5,878 nt of DNA from Piscirickettsiaceae bacterium. Lineage in GTDB: Bacteria > Pseudomonadota > Gammaproteobacteria > Nitrosococcales > Methylophagaceae. The translations under genes were made by a program, and so were the position numbers. The stretch is from the NCBI GenBank assembly GCA_030620285.1, contig JAUXFA010000087.1:1-5878 (forward strand). The letters run 5' to 3'. Under the pieces are notes generated by a model. That model had not been told where the DNA came from, did not search any database, and worked only from the letters and a program-made list of their open reading frames with translations. Positions within the stretch are counted from its first letter, which is position 1. Every line of letters begins with the position of its first letter. Of the stretch, positions 1 through 5,878 are shown in pieces.

Positions 1-1397
1 AGAAATAAGGTATGTTCATCGACGGTGTATATATGAAATAGATCATGTTGCATTTGCCCAACGATTACGCCGAATTCAGGTAAATAGCCGCCGAGCACAC
101 CGAGCTTGTTCATGCGGCGAAACTCATGGGTGATACCTGTCGGTTGGCGAATGATTTCCATAAACAATGTCTGGCTTTGGATATCATCTCGAAACCGATC
201 GTCTATCAAATGAATATGGGCGTGCAGTTGACGGATAGTATCGGCACGAACTCCCCGTATTTCAGGGTGCTGTTGCAGCATTAAGAATAGTTCCAACATC
301 GCGTATGGGTAGTGTGCAAAAATTCCGGAATTAATAGTCTCAATATAACCATTATGATTTTGAAATCGCCTGTTGAGAGGTTCTATATCGCGAGGCTCAT
401 CGGCAAGAATGATATTTTCTTCGAAGATCTGTAATAGCAGCTCATTTAGCTGCCCAACAGAACGGGCACAAAGGTAATAATCCTTCATAAATTGCTCAAC
501 AGCAAGGCGTTTATCAGTATCACGATAGCCAAATTGAGTGGCAATATCACGTTGATAATTGATCATTAATTTTTCTTGTTTTCGCCCCGCTTCAAGGTGT
601 AAAGCAAAGCGTATTTTCCATAAAAAATTATGTGCTTTTTCTAAAAGCGTATATTCGGTTTCTGCGATGAAACCTTTTTGCATTAAGCCGTGTAAATCTT
701 TGACACCGAAGTGTTGTTGAGCGACCCAGCTAATAACTTGTATATCTCGTAAACCGCCAGGTGCTTCTTTTATATTGGGTTCAAGATTATTAGCGGTATC
801 ATTATATTTTTTGTGGCGCTGGGTTTGCTCTTGTTTTTTTGCTTGATAAAAATGACCTGTATCCCATGTTTTATTATCAATGGTGAGCTGTTGTAGAGTC
901 AGAAATAAAGCAGAATCACCACATAATAAGCGTGTTTCTAGCATATTGGTTGCGATGGTAATATCCGTTTCTGCTTGTTGCCGACATTCGGAAATTGAGC
1001 GGACACTATGGCCCACTTCAAGTCCGATATCCCAAAGAAAGGTGATAAACTCAGCTAAGCCACTTGGAGGTTCCTCAGAAACTGATTCGTCTAATAATAT
1101 GAGTAAATCAATATCTGAATAGGGGTGAAGTTCGTTTCGACCATAGCCACCTACAGCGAGTAAGCTAATAGGTGCATTATCACTAATATTTTGTAGCCAG
1201 AGATGTTGCAATACTTGGTCAACAAAAAAAGCACGTTGTTGAATTAAAGTAACAATATCAGCTTGAGATTCAAACTGTTGTCGGAGGTATATTTGCCCTT
1301 GTTGAAGTGCATTCCGATAAAATGTACTTTCTATTGTGTTTGCACTAGGCGGTGTATTATCAGCAAGCTGCCAAAGAGAAAGCAGTGAATTGGTCAT
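1..1397 (-). CDS. glnD: Bifunctional uridylyltransferase/uridylyl-removing enzyme GlnD, N-terminal 465 residues (3' end cut by window edge)
   Basis: GlnD adds UMP to PII signalling proteins (GlnB/GlnK) when glutamine is low and removes it when glutamine is high, so it acts as the cytoplasmic nitrogen sensor. I translated the minus strand from the ATG at 1397; the frame stays open for 465 codons to the edge. The nucleotidyltransferase signature is clear: GGYGRNELHPYSDIDL at residues 83-98, with the Gly-Gly at 83-84 and metal-binding Asp95 and Asp97, about 10 residues earlier than in E. coli. EAPGGLRDIQ lies near residues 229-238, in the family's GlnE-like/PII-UTase linker. The visible end, MNKLGVLGGYLPEF then VGQMQHDLFHIYTVDEHTL (447-464), is the entry to the HD uridylyl-removing domain. 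The catalytic HD pair and the two C-terminal ACT domains lie outside; the family length is about 870-890 residues. The start is 3 nt after the map stop with only a weak GAAG-like ribosome site, suggesting translational coupling. The identification is secure. Confidence 0.96.
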   Translation of the reverse strand, partial: MTNSLLSLWQLADNTPPSANTIESTFYRNALQQGQIYLRQQFESQADIVTLIQQRAFFVDQVLQHLWLQNISDNAPISLLAVGGYGRNELHPYSDIDLLILLDESVSEEPPSGLAEFITFLWDIGLEVGHSVRSISECRQQAETDITIATNMLETRLLCGDSALFLTLQQLTIDNKTWDTGHFYQAKKQEQTQRHKKYNDTANNLEPNIKEAPGGLRDIQVISWVAQQHFGVKDLHGLMQKGFIAETEYTLLEKAHNFLWKIRFALHLEAGRKQEKLMINYQRDIATQFGYRDTDKRLAVEQFMKDYYLCARSVGQLNELLLQIFEENIILADEPRDIEPLNRRFQNHNGYIETINSGIFAHYPYAMLELFLMLQQHPEIRGVRADTIRQLHAHIHLIDDRFRDDIQSQTLFMEIIRQPTGITHEFRRMNKLGVLGGYLPEFGVIVGQMQHDLFHIYTVDEHTLF

Positions 1398-1400
1398 AAA

Positions 1401-2168
1401 TTAAATCACTTCATCTTCGCGTAATGTCAGAATTTCATGGCCATCGTTTGTGACGAGAATAGTATGTTCCCATTGAGCGGATAGAGATCTATCTTTAGTG
1501 ACGACAGTCCAACCATCGGGTAATTGTTTGATCTGTCGTTTGCCAGCATTGACCATCGGTTCAATTGTAAAGGTCATGCCTGCCTCTAAAACTAAACCTT
1601 CACCAGGATTTCCATAGTGTAAAACCTGTGGCTCTTCATGGAATACCTTTCCAATGCCATGACCACAGTATTCACGCACAATAGAGAAGTTTTGGGCTTC
1701 AGCATGTTGTTGAATAATATGTCCAATATCCCCTAGCGTTGTACCCGGTTTAACTAAGCCAATGCCAAGTAGCATTGCTTCACGGGCATTATTACAGAGA
1801 CGATTAGCTAAAATAGAGGTTTTACCGACGTGAAACATTTTGCTGGTATCACCGTGATACTCTGCTTTGATAACGGTGATATCAATATTAATAATGTCGC
1901 CATCTTTGAGTCTTTTAGTCCCTGGAATGCCATGACAAATTACATGATTGACCGAGGTGCAAATTGACTTTGGAAAACCGTGATAATTGAGCGGGGCAGG
2001 GATAGCCCGTTGTTCATTAATAATATAGTTATGGCATATCTGGTCTAATTCATCTGTGGTAATGCCCGCTTTAACATGAGGCTCAATCATAGTCAGTACC
2101 TCGGCAGCAAGACGTCCTGCGACACGCATTTTTTCAATTTCATCGGCGGTTTTAATGCTGACAGCCAT
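1401..2168 (-). CDS. map: Type I methionine aminopeptidase
   Basis: Map removes the initiator methionine from nascent proteins whose second residue is small, working in the cytoplasm near the ribosome exit. The 255-residue product fits the family (264 in E. coli). All five dimetal ligands are present one position earlier than in E. coli: Asp96 (in NIDITV), Asp107 (YHGDTSKMF), His170 (EYCGHGIG), Glu203 (FTIEPMV) and Glu234 (QWEHT). The substrate-binding His79 lies in NHVICHGIPG. It is the short type I form, with no N-terminal zinc-finger extension or type II insert. The ATG is preceded by AGGAA at 2182-2178, 9 nt upstream, which supports this start over internal methionines. It is transcribed away from rpsB and lies 3 nt ahead of glnD, so the two probably form an operon. 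I see no convincing sigma-70 promoter for it in 2169-2340. Confidence 0.98.
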   Translation of the reverse strand: MAVSIKTADEIEKMRVAGRLAAEVLTMIEPHVKAGITTDELDQICHNYIINEQRAIPAPLNYHGFPKSICTSVNHVICHGIPGTKRLKDGDIINIDITVIKAEYHGDTSKMFHVGKTSILANRLCNNAREAMLLGIGLVKPGTTLGDIGHIIQQHAEAQNFSIVREYCGHGIGKVFHEEPQVLHYGNPGEGLVLEAGMTFTIEPMVNAGKRQIKQLPDGWTVVTKDRSLSAQWEHTILVTNDGHEILTLREDEVI

Positions 2169-2331
2169 AGCTGAATATTCCTAATAATATAGAGATAATT
2201 AGTAGGGTATTTTGCCGTAAAATGGGACAAACAACCAGAAATGGATTTTATTTCGATAAAAGATGTTGAGCTCGATAATGAATAGGCTATAAATTTAACG
2301 ATAAAATTCTGAGTCATAGACTTATTTTACA

Positions 2332-2369
2332 TTGTTATTTATTCGCTTTTATGGTATAAAATGCGCGCC
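2332..2369 (+). promoter_or_regulatory. rpsB operon sigma-70 promoter with extended -10 and GC-rich discriminator
   Basis: A -35 element TTGTTA (2332-2337, four of six consensus bases) is followed by a 17-nt spacer and a -10 element TATAAA (2355-2360, five of six). The bases TGG at 2352-2354 form an extended -10 motif that would compensate for the weaker -35. A GC-rich discriminator, GCGCGCC (2363-2369), follows at once, and transcription would start near 2367. In E. coli, GC-rich discriminators at stable RNA and ribosomal protein promoters confer repression by ppGpp and DksA. I infer the same stringent, growth-rate-linked control here. A T-rich stretch just upstream (TTATTTTACA, 2322-2331) could act as an UP element, which is less certain. 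Confidence 0.85.
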
Positions 2370-2493
2370 TATTAAGGCAAAAATCACACATACACCGGCA
2401 CAAATATCGGGGTGCTATCTGTTCGTCAGTATAGTCGATACTTGGGGTGTATGGAGGTTTAACCCCAACTACTAATAAAAGGTTTTATATAAA
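2367..2493 (+). ncRNA. rpsB mRNA leader, probable S2-responsive cis-regulatory RNA (t44/tff-like position)
   Basis: The leader is about 125 nt. In E. coli the corresponding region binds ribosomal protein S2 to autoregulate rpsB-tsf, and was catalogued separately as the t44/tff RNA between map and rpsB. Elements visible here are: a 5-bp hairpin AGTAT/ATACT (2428-2432 with 2438-2442); a 7-bp hairpin TTGGGGT/ACCCCAA (2442-2448 with 2462-2468) whose 13-nt loop exposes GGAGG (2453-2457); and an 8-bp perfect long-range match CATACACC/GGTGTATG (2389-2396 with 2446-2453) that cannot form together with the whole 7-bp hairpin. The true ribosome site is probably AAAGG at 2478-2482, 11 nt before the ATG. 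Position and structure support the call; family membership is inferred without an alignment. Confidence 0.7.
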
Positions 2494-3243
2494 ATGGCAA
2501 AAACAACTATGCGCCAAATGCTAGAAGCAGGCGTTCACTTTGGTCACCAAACACGTTATTGGAACCCTAAAATGGGTCCATTTATTTTTGGTAAACGTAA
2601 TAATATTCACATCATCAATCTTGAGCACAGTTTACCGATGTTTAACGATGCGTTGAACTTTGTTGGTAAATTAGCTTCTAAAAAAGGGCGTATCTTATTT
2701 GTCGGCACTAAACGCGCTGCCCAAGATGTGATTCGTGAAGATGCAGAACGTGCAGGGATGCCTTACGTTAACCGTCGCTGGTTAGGCGGTATGTTGACTA
2801 ACTACCAAACGATACGTCAATCAATCAAGCGTTTGGATTCTATCCAAACAATGATCGAATCTGGCAAATTAGAAGGTTTGAAAAAGAAAGAAGTCTTGAA
2901 CTTAACTCGTGAACAAGAAAAATTAGAAAAAAGTATTGGGGGTATCCGCAAAATGGGTAACCTACCTGATGCTATGTTTGTCATTGATGTTGATCACGAA
3001 CGTATTGCAATTAAAGAAGCAAACAATTTAGGTATTCCTGTTATTGCGATTGTTGATAGTAATAGCAACCCAGATGGTGTGGATTATGTTATCCCTGGGA
3101 ACGATGATTCTATGCGTGCGATTAAGCTTTATACGTCAAGTATGGCGGATGCAATATTAGAAGGTCGTGCGTCTGTTGCAACAAGCGATAAGGAACAAGA
3201 AATAGAGGTTGCTGCAGAAAGCACAGAAGCGGCTGCTGAGTAA
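2494..3243 (+). CDS. rpsB: 30S ribosomal protein S2
   Basis: S2 joins the small ribosomal subunit late in assembly, sits on the solvent side between head and body, and is needed for S1 binding. The 249-residue product (241 in E. coli) has the family landmarks in order: [15 protein letters not shown] (13-27), IHIINLE (38-44), [10 protein letters not shown] (67-76), [13 protein letters not shown] (91-103), a charged helical hairpin around 105-150 forming the coiled-coil protrusion, [13 protein letters not shown] (157-169), and [14 protein letters not shown] then IPGNDDS (180-206). After about residue 228 comes a short acidic, Ala/Glu-rich tail of the kind that varies between species. The ATG follows AAAGG at an 11-nt spacing. 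It is first in its operon, and S2 likely represses its own leader and tsf. Residues such as [13 protein letters not shown] differ from the enterobacterial form. Confidence 0.99.
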   Translation: MAKTTMRQMLEAGVHFGHQTRYWNPKMGPFIFGKRNNIHIINLEHSLPMFNDALNFVGKLASKKGRILFVGTKRAAQDVIREDAERAGMPYVNRRWLGGMLTNYQTIRQSIKRLDSIQTMIESGKLEGLKKKEVLNLTREQEKLEKSIGGIRKMGNLPDAMFVIDVDHERIAIKEANNLGIPVIAIVDSNSNPDGVDYVIPGNDDSMRAIKLYTSSMADAILEGRASVATSDKEQEIEVAAESTEAAAE

Positions 3244-3264
3244 CACCTACATAGTGGAATGGAG

Positions 3265-3296
3265 AATACAGGCTCACTTTTTAGTGGGCCTGTGTT
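3265..3296 (+). terminator. Intercistronic hairpin between rpsB and tsf (leaky terminator or processing site)
   Basis: The core is an 11-bp inverted repeat: ACAGGCTCACT (3268-3278) and AGTGGGCCTGT (3283-3293) with a TTTT loop and one G-U pair. Three more pairs (A-U, A-U, U-G) extend it to 14 bp at the base. The sequence after the stem (GTTGTATATGTGG) has no U-run, so it does not look like a full intrinsic terminator. The E. coli rpsB-tsf spacer also carries a terminator-like structure that lets most transcription through. I infer partial attenuation, or mRNA stabilisation or processing that sets the S2 to EF-Ts ratio. The hairpin is certain as sequence; its role is not. Confidence 0.55.
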
Positions 3297-3358
3297 GTAT
3301 ATGTGGTTCGTTGACATTAAAACGAATCGACAGAAAGTGAATTAAAGGTAATAAAGAA

Positions 3359-4243
3359 ATGGCAATTACAGCAGCACTAGTTAAAGAACTGCGTGGGCGT
3401 ACTGGCTCAGGCATGATGGAATGTAAAAAAGCATTAGTAGAATCAAACGGCGATATTGAAGCCGCTGTTGAAGCAATGCGTAAATCAGGTTTGGCAAAAG
3501 CAGATAAAAAATCGGATCGGATCGCGGCTGAAGGTGTGATTGCAATTGAAACCAGCACTGATGGTAAACGTGCAGTGATGATTGAAATTAACTCTGAAAC
3601 TGATTTTGTTGCGAAAGCAGAGGATTTCATTAATTTTGTTAATCAATTATCTAAAACAGTTCTTGAAGGTCAACCTGCTGATCTTAATAGTTTGATGGCT
3701 CTTGCATTGAATGATGCAGGTGAAAGTGTTGAAGTTGTTCGTCAAGCCTTAGTTGCTAAAATTGGCGAGAATATTCAAGTTCGCCGCTTTGAATTAATGA
3801 ATAGTGAAAACGGTGTTATTGGTTCATATCGTCATGGTGATCGCATTGGTACCATGGTTAAATTAACTGGTGGTGATATGACGTTAGCGAAAGATTTAGC
3901 GATGCATGTGGCGGCAAGTCGACCTCAAGCAGTGTCTGGTGAGGACCTACCAACAGAGCTACTTGAGAAAGAACGTGATATTGTAGCGACTCAAGCTAAA
4001 GACAGTGGCAAACCAGAAGCGATTATTGAAAAAATGGTCGAAGGCCGCATGAAGAAATTTGTTAATGAAATTAGCTTGCTGGGTCAGGCATTTGTTAAAG
4101 ATCCTGATGTGACGATTGAGAAATTGATTGGTCAGGCTAACGCGACTGTGAATGCATTTAAATTCTTTGAAGTTGGTGAAGGTATCGAGAAAAAAGAAGA
4201 TAATTTCGCTGAAGAAGTTATGGCACAAGCTAAAGGAAGTTAA
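3359..4243 (+). CDS. tsf: Translation elongation factor Ts
   Basis: EF-Ts is the nucleotide exchange factor that releases GDP from EF-Tu in the cytoplasm. The 294-residue product is slightly longer than E. coli's 283. Domains in order are an N-terminal UBA-like helical domain ([20 protein letters not shown], 7-26, to about residue 55); the core signature [14 protein letters not shown] (77-90), where Asp82-Phe83 match the EF-Tu-contacting pair; the central core with [14 protein letters not shown] (160-173) and AMHVAASRP (181-189); a helical arm near 200-250; and a C-terminal module ending [19 protein letters not shown]. The ATG is preceded by AAAGGT (3344-3349) about 10 nt away, a strong site. 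I see no separate promoter in the spacer, so expression probably depends on the rpsB promoter. Confidence 0.99.
   Translation: MAITAALVKELRGRTGSGMMECKKALVESNGDIEAAVEAMRKSGLAKADKKSDRIAAEGVIAIETSTDGKRAVMIEINSETDFVAKAEDFINFVNQLSKTVLEGQPADLNSLMALALNDAGESVEVVRQALVAKIGENIQVRRFELMNSENGVIGSYRHGDRIGTMVKLTGGDMTLAKDLAMHVAASRPQAVSGEDLPTELLEKERDIVATQAKDSGKPEAIIEKMVEGRMKKFVNEISLLGQAFVKDPDVTIEKLIGQANATVNAFKFFEVGEGIEKKEDNFAEEVMAQAKGS
4234..4237 (+). promoter_or_regulatory. pyrH ribosome binding site inside the 3' end of tsf
   Basis: AGGA lies within the last codons of tsf, 9 nt before the pyrH ATG at 4247, and the tsf stop (4241-4243) lies between them. Ribosomes ending tsf would cover the site, which points to coupled translation. 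The next in-frame ATG, at 4256, would be 18 nt away, so 4247 is the better start. Confidence 0.75.
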
Positions 4244-4246
4244 AGT

Positions 4247-4972
4247 ATGACAGAAATGGGAAATCAACCGATATATAAACGCATACTACTTAAATTAAGT
4301 GGTGAGGCGTTAATGGGAAAGGCTGATTTTGGAATTGATCCTGAAGTGATTTCCCGTTTTGCCAAAGAAATTTCCGTTCTTAGCGCGCAAGGTGTTGAGA
4401 TCGGTATTGTCATTGGTGGAGGTAATATTTTCCGTGGTGCAGGCTTGGCTGCAAGTGGTATGGACCGTGTCAGTGGCGATCATATGGGCATGCTCGCCAC
4501 GGTAATGAATGCCTTGGCACTACAAGATGCACTTGAACAACATGGTGCATTTTGTCGTGTGATGTCAGCAATTAAGATCAATGAAGTCTGTGAAGATTAT
4601 TTACGTCGTCGGGCAATTCGCCATTTGGAAAAAGGTCGGGTAGTGATTTTTGCTGCAGGAACGGGTAATCCCTTTTTCACTACTGACTCTGCTGCCAGTT
4701 TACGTGCTGTTGAAATTGGTGCTGAATTAATGTTGAAAGCGACACAGGTGGATGGTGTCTATACTGCGGATCCTAAAAAGGATCCGGATGCTGTACGTTA
4801 TCAAGAGCTTAGTTATGATGAAGTTATCGATAAACGCCTAGGTGTTATGGATACGACTGCGGTCGTAATGTGCCAGGAACAAAATATGCCATTACGGATA
4901 TTTGATGTTCATAAGCAAGGCAACTTAACTAAAATTATTCACGGTGAAGATATTGGTACTTTAGTTAAATAA
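4247..4972 (+). CDS. pyrH: UMP kinase (uridylate kinase), amino acid kinase family
   Basis: PyrH phosphorylates UMP to UDP with ATP, the shared step toward all pyrimidine nucleotides. The bacterial enzyme is a cytoplasmic hexamer, activated by GTP and inhibited by UTP in E. coli. The product is 241 residues, the same as E. coli. Motifs in order are KLSGEAL (16-22, phosphate binding), IGGGNIFRG (56-64, glycine-rich loop), [16 protein letters not shown] (73-88, nucleotide and effector contacts), [16 protein letters not shown] (135-150, UMP site), and [17 protein letters not shown] (164-180, ATP site region). No key residue is missing. It begins 3 nt after tsf. In E. coli pyrH can also be transcribed from its own promoter, but I see none here; any such promoter would lie inside tsf. 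Confidence 0.99.
   Translation: MTEMGNQPIYKRILLKLSGEALMGKADFGIDPEVISRFAKEISVLSAQGVEIGIVIGGGNIFRGAGLAASGMDRVSGDHMGMLATVMNALALQDALEQHGAFCRVMSAIKINEVCEDYLRRRAIRHLEKGRVVIFAAGTGNPFFTTDSAASLRAVEIGAELMLKATQVDGVYTADPKKDPDAVRYQELSYDEVIDKRLGVMDTTAVVMCQEQNMPLRIFDVHKQGNLTKIIHGEDIGTLVK
4767..4786 (+). repeat. Perfect 8-bp inverted repeat with AAAA loop inside pyrH
   Basis: CGGATCCT (4767-4774) and AGGATCCG (4779-4786) flank AAAA and would form a short, stable mRNA hairpin. The DNA encodes the conserved ADPKKDP stretch of PyrH, where a repeated Asp-Pro forces two GAT CCN units. Much of the symmetry therefore follows from the protein sequence, and no separate function is implied. Confidence 0.6.
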
Positions 4973-4995
4973 GGACTGATGTAGGATAGATAAAC

Positions 4996-5553
4996 ATGAT
5001 TGAAGATATTAAAAAAGACGCGGCAGATAGAATGCAAAAAAGCGTGGCTGCATTGACCAATGCCATGGCAAAAATTCGCGCTGGACGAGCTCATACTAGT
5101 CTATTGGATCATGTGATGGTTCCTTACTATGGCTCTGATGTGCCGCTTAGCCAAGTTGCCAATGTGGGTATTGAAGATGCACGTACTTTGATTGTGACAC
5201 CATGGGAGAAGCCGATGTTGTCGGTTGTTGAAAAAGCCATTATGACATCAGATTTAGGGGTTAACCCGAATAGCGCTGGCATGACGATTCGTATTCCGAT
5301 CCCACCGCTAACTGAAGAACGTCGCCGTGATTTAGTGAAAGTGGCGAAGGCCGAAGCAGAAAATGCTCGTATTGCTGTTCGTAATATTCGGCGTGATGCG
5401 AATAGTACCTTGAAAGAATTACTAAAAGAAAAAGAAATTTCGGAAGATGAAGAACGTGGTGCCGAAGAAACCATTCAAAAATTAACGGATTCAGGCATTA
5501 AACAAATCGAAGATGTGCTGACAGCAAAAGAAGCAGATTTAATGGAAGTGTAA
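4996..5553 (+). CDS. frr: Ribosome recycling factor
   Basis: RRF acts with EF-G to split the post-termination ribosome complex so that subunits, tRNA and mRNA can be reused. The product is 185 residues, identical in length to E. coli RRF. Domain I (the three-helix bundle) is formed by residues 1-30 plus 105-185, and domain II by about 31-104. Visible signatures are [13 protein letters not shown] (26-38), [17 protein letters not shown] (66-82), [25 protein letters not shown] (86-110) and VRNIRRDAN (128-136), with Arg132 at the position known to be critical in E. coli. AGGA at 4983-4986 lies 9 nt before the ATG, an ideal spacing. It sits 23 nt after pyrH with no terminator between them, so cotranscription is likely. 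Confidence 0.99.
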   Translation: MIEDIKKDAADRMQKSVAALTNAMAKIRAGRAHTSLLDHVMVPYYGSDVPLSQVANVGIEDARTLIVTPWEKPMLSVVEKAIMTSDLGVNPNSAGMTIRIPIPPLTEERRRDLVKVAKAEAENARIAVRNIRRDANSTLKELLKEKEISEDEERGAEETIQKLTDSGIKQIEDVLTAKEADLMEV

Positions 5554-5589
5554 TTATCAGTACATTTCAACAAATGGATAGAAATTGTC

Positions 5590-5843
5590 ATGTCTGAGGA
5601 AGAGCGCCCAGTTCCACAACATATTGCGATTATTATGGATGGTAATGGTCGTTGGGCGAAACAACGTCATCAACCTCGTTTTATGGGTCACAGAGCAGGC
5701 GTTAAAGCAGTCGAAAATATTGTAAAGCACTGTGCACAACGTGAGATCGCTGTATTAAGCTTATTTGCATTTAGCAGTGAAAACTGGCGACGTCCGATAA
5801 AAGAAGTCAATTTGCTGATGGAATTGTTCGCCTTGTCTCTGAA
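5590..5843 (+). CDS. uppS: Undecaprenyl diphosphate synthase (cis-prenyltransferase), N-terminal 84 residues; 3' end missing
   Basis: UppS condenses eight isopentenyl diphosphates onto farnesyl diphosphate to make C55 undecaprenyl diphosphate, the lipid carrier for peptidoglycan and O-antigen precursors; it works at the inner membrane face. Family residues match E. coli with a constant 9-residue offset: HIAIIMDGNGRWAK (11-24) with catalytic Asp17, His34 in MGHRAGVKA, and the FSSENW motif (61-66) with Ser62, Asn65 and Trp66, followed by Arg68 and Glu72. The frame remains open to the window edge, but from codon 85-86 onward it reads adapter sequence, so I end the gene at 5843. About two thirds of the roughly 250-residue protein is missing. 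The start ATG has only a weak TGGA site 11 nt upstream and lies 36 nt after frr, so it may rely on reading through from the operon. Confidence 0.95.
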
Positions 5844-5878
5844 AAGTCGGATCGTAGCCATGTCGTTCTGTGAGCCAA
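5844..5878 (+). other. Sequencing adapter remnant (MGI/BGISEQ read-2 adapter), not genomic
   Basis: The last 35 bases begin AAGTCGGATCGTAGCC and end TCTGTGAGCCAA. From memory this equals the first 35 bases of the 42-base MGI/BGISEQ adapter that continues GGAGTTG. The UppS alignment collapses at exactly this point: family members continue with a Ser-Glu-Val and Leu-His pattern, while this frame gives SRIVAMSFCEP. I read it as untrimmed adapter fused to the contig end during assembly. Confidence 0.93.

Larger units (their letters stand above)
2169..2493. other. Divergent intergenic region between map and rpsB
   Basis: This 325-bp stretch carries no credible gene. Its left part (2169-2325) is AT-rich and holds the map ribosome binding site at 2178-2182 on the minus strand. 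It also holds three copies of CGATAA, at 2254, 2273 and 2299, of unknown meaning. Its right part holds the rpsB promoter (2332-2360) and the structured rpsB leader (from about 2367). An open minus-strand frame reaches from 2317 into map, but it lacks a ribosome site and its product shows no recognisable family, so I do not count it as a gene. Confidence 0.8.

Noticed and set aside
880..1122. An 80-codon plus-strand open frame opposite glnD
   Set aside because: It is antisense to the well-conserved GlnD nucleotidyltransferase domain, and its Ser/Cys-rich product looks like an out-of-frame translation.
2185..2235. Possible sigma-70 promoter for map on the minus strand
   Set aside because: TATATT-like hexamers occur near 2190, but no matching -35 lies at a valid spacing, so no promoter is annotated.
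2093..2317. A 74-codon open frame on the minus strand overlapping the start of map
   Set aside because: It overlaps map in another frame, lacks a ribosome binding site, and its translation shows no recognisable domain; the AT-rich upstream region explains the open stretch.
2451..2462. A mini-ORF (Met-Glu-Val-stop) in the rpsB leader
   Set aside because: It has no properly spaced ribosome site and lies inside the predicted structured element; the ATG is probably incidental.
3311..3316. A perfect TTGACA -35 box upstream of tsf
   Set aside because: No acceptable -10 element occurs 16-18 nt downstream; the bases there read about AAAGTG, so a tsf promoter cannot be supported.
3274..3630. A minus-strand open frame of 118 codons opposite the start of tsf
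   Set aside because: It is antisense to a highly conserved gene and has no supporting ribosome site or family; similar shadows exist opposite the tsf 3' end (3959-4267) and frr (5127-5474).
4979..4984. An ATG-TAG start-stop pair between pyrH and frr, just after AAGGA
   Set aside because: The AAGGA (4971-4975) is only 3 nt from this ATG, too close to work well, and frr has its own well-spaced AGGA.
5845..5878. A divergent natural C-terminal tail or frameshift in uppS
   Set aside because: The loss of similarity begins exactly where a recognised sequencing adapter begins, and no other reading frame restores the family sequence.

Overview
The window is a housekeeping segment from a gammaproteobacterium with AT-rich DNA (roughly 40% G+C by eye). 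Two genes run leftward: glnD, cut by the left edge, and map. Five run rightward: rpsB, tsf, pyrH, frr and uppS, the last cut near the right edge. The divergent glnD-map / rpsB-tsf-pyrH-frr arrangement is typical of gammaproteobacteria, and the proteins align with those families without gaps in their key motifs. In Escherichia coli dxr lies between frr and uppS; here uppS follows frr directly, as in Pseudomonas-like gammaproteobacteria. This, with the S2 sequence, argues against Enterobacterales. I cannot name the genus.

Layout. Positions 1-1397 (minus) hold the N-terminal half of GlnD, the PII uridylyltransferase that signals nitrogen status. Positions 1401-2168 (minus) hold methionine aminopeptidase, only 3 nt upstream of glnD and probably cotranscribed with it. 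Positions 2169-2493 are the divergent control region, with an extended -10 promoter, a GC-rich discriminator and a structured leader of about 125 nt for rpsB. Positions 2494-4243 hold rpsB and tsf, separated by a 115-nt spacer with a strong hairpin. pyrH, frr and uppS follow with gaps of 3, 23 and 36 nt and no terminator between them.

Together the rightward genes serve translation and envelope growth: ribosomal protein S2, elongation factor Ts and ribosome recycling factor, plus UMP kinase for pyrimidine nucleotides and undecaprenyl diphosphate synthase for the cell-wall lipid carrier. Map trims the initiator methionine from new proteins.

The most important anomaly is technical. The last 35 bases (5844-5878) match, from memory, the start of the MGI/BGISEQ read-2 adapter. 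They are not genomic, so the uppS reading frame is authentic only to about 5843. The adapter at the right edge and the gene cut at the left suggest the window is a whole short assembled contig. I found no mobile element, CRISPR array, tRNA, rRNA or undescribed gene system; the only regulatory structure worth a closer look is the rpsB leader.
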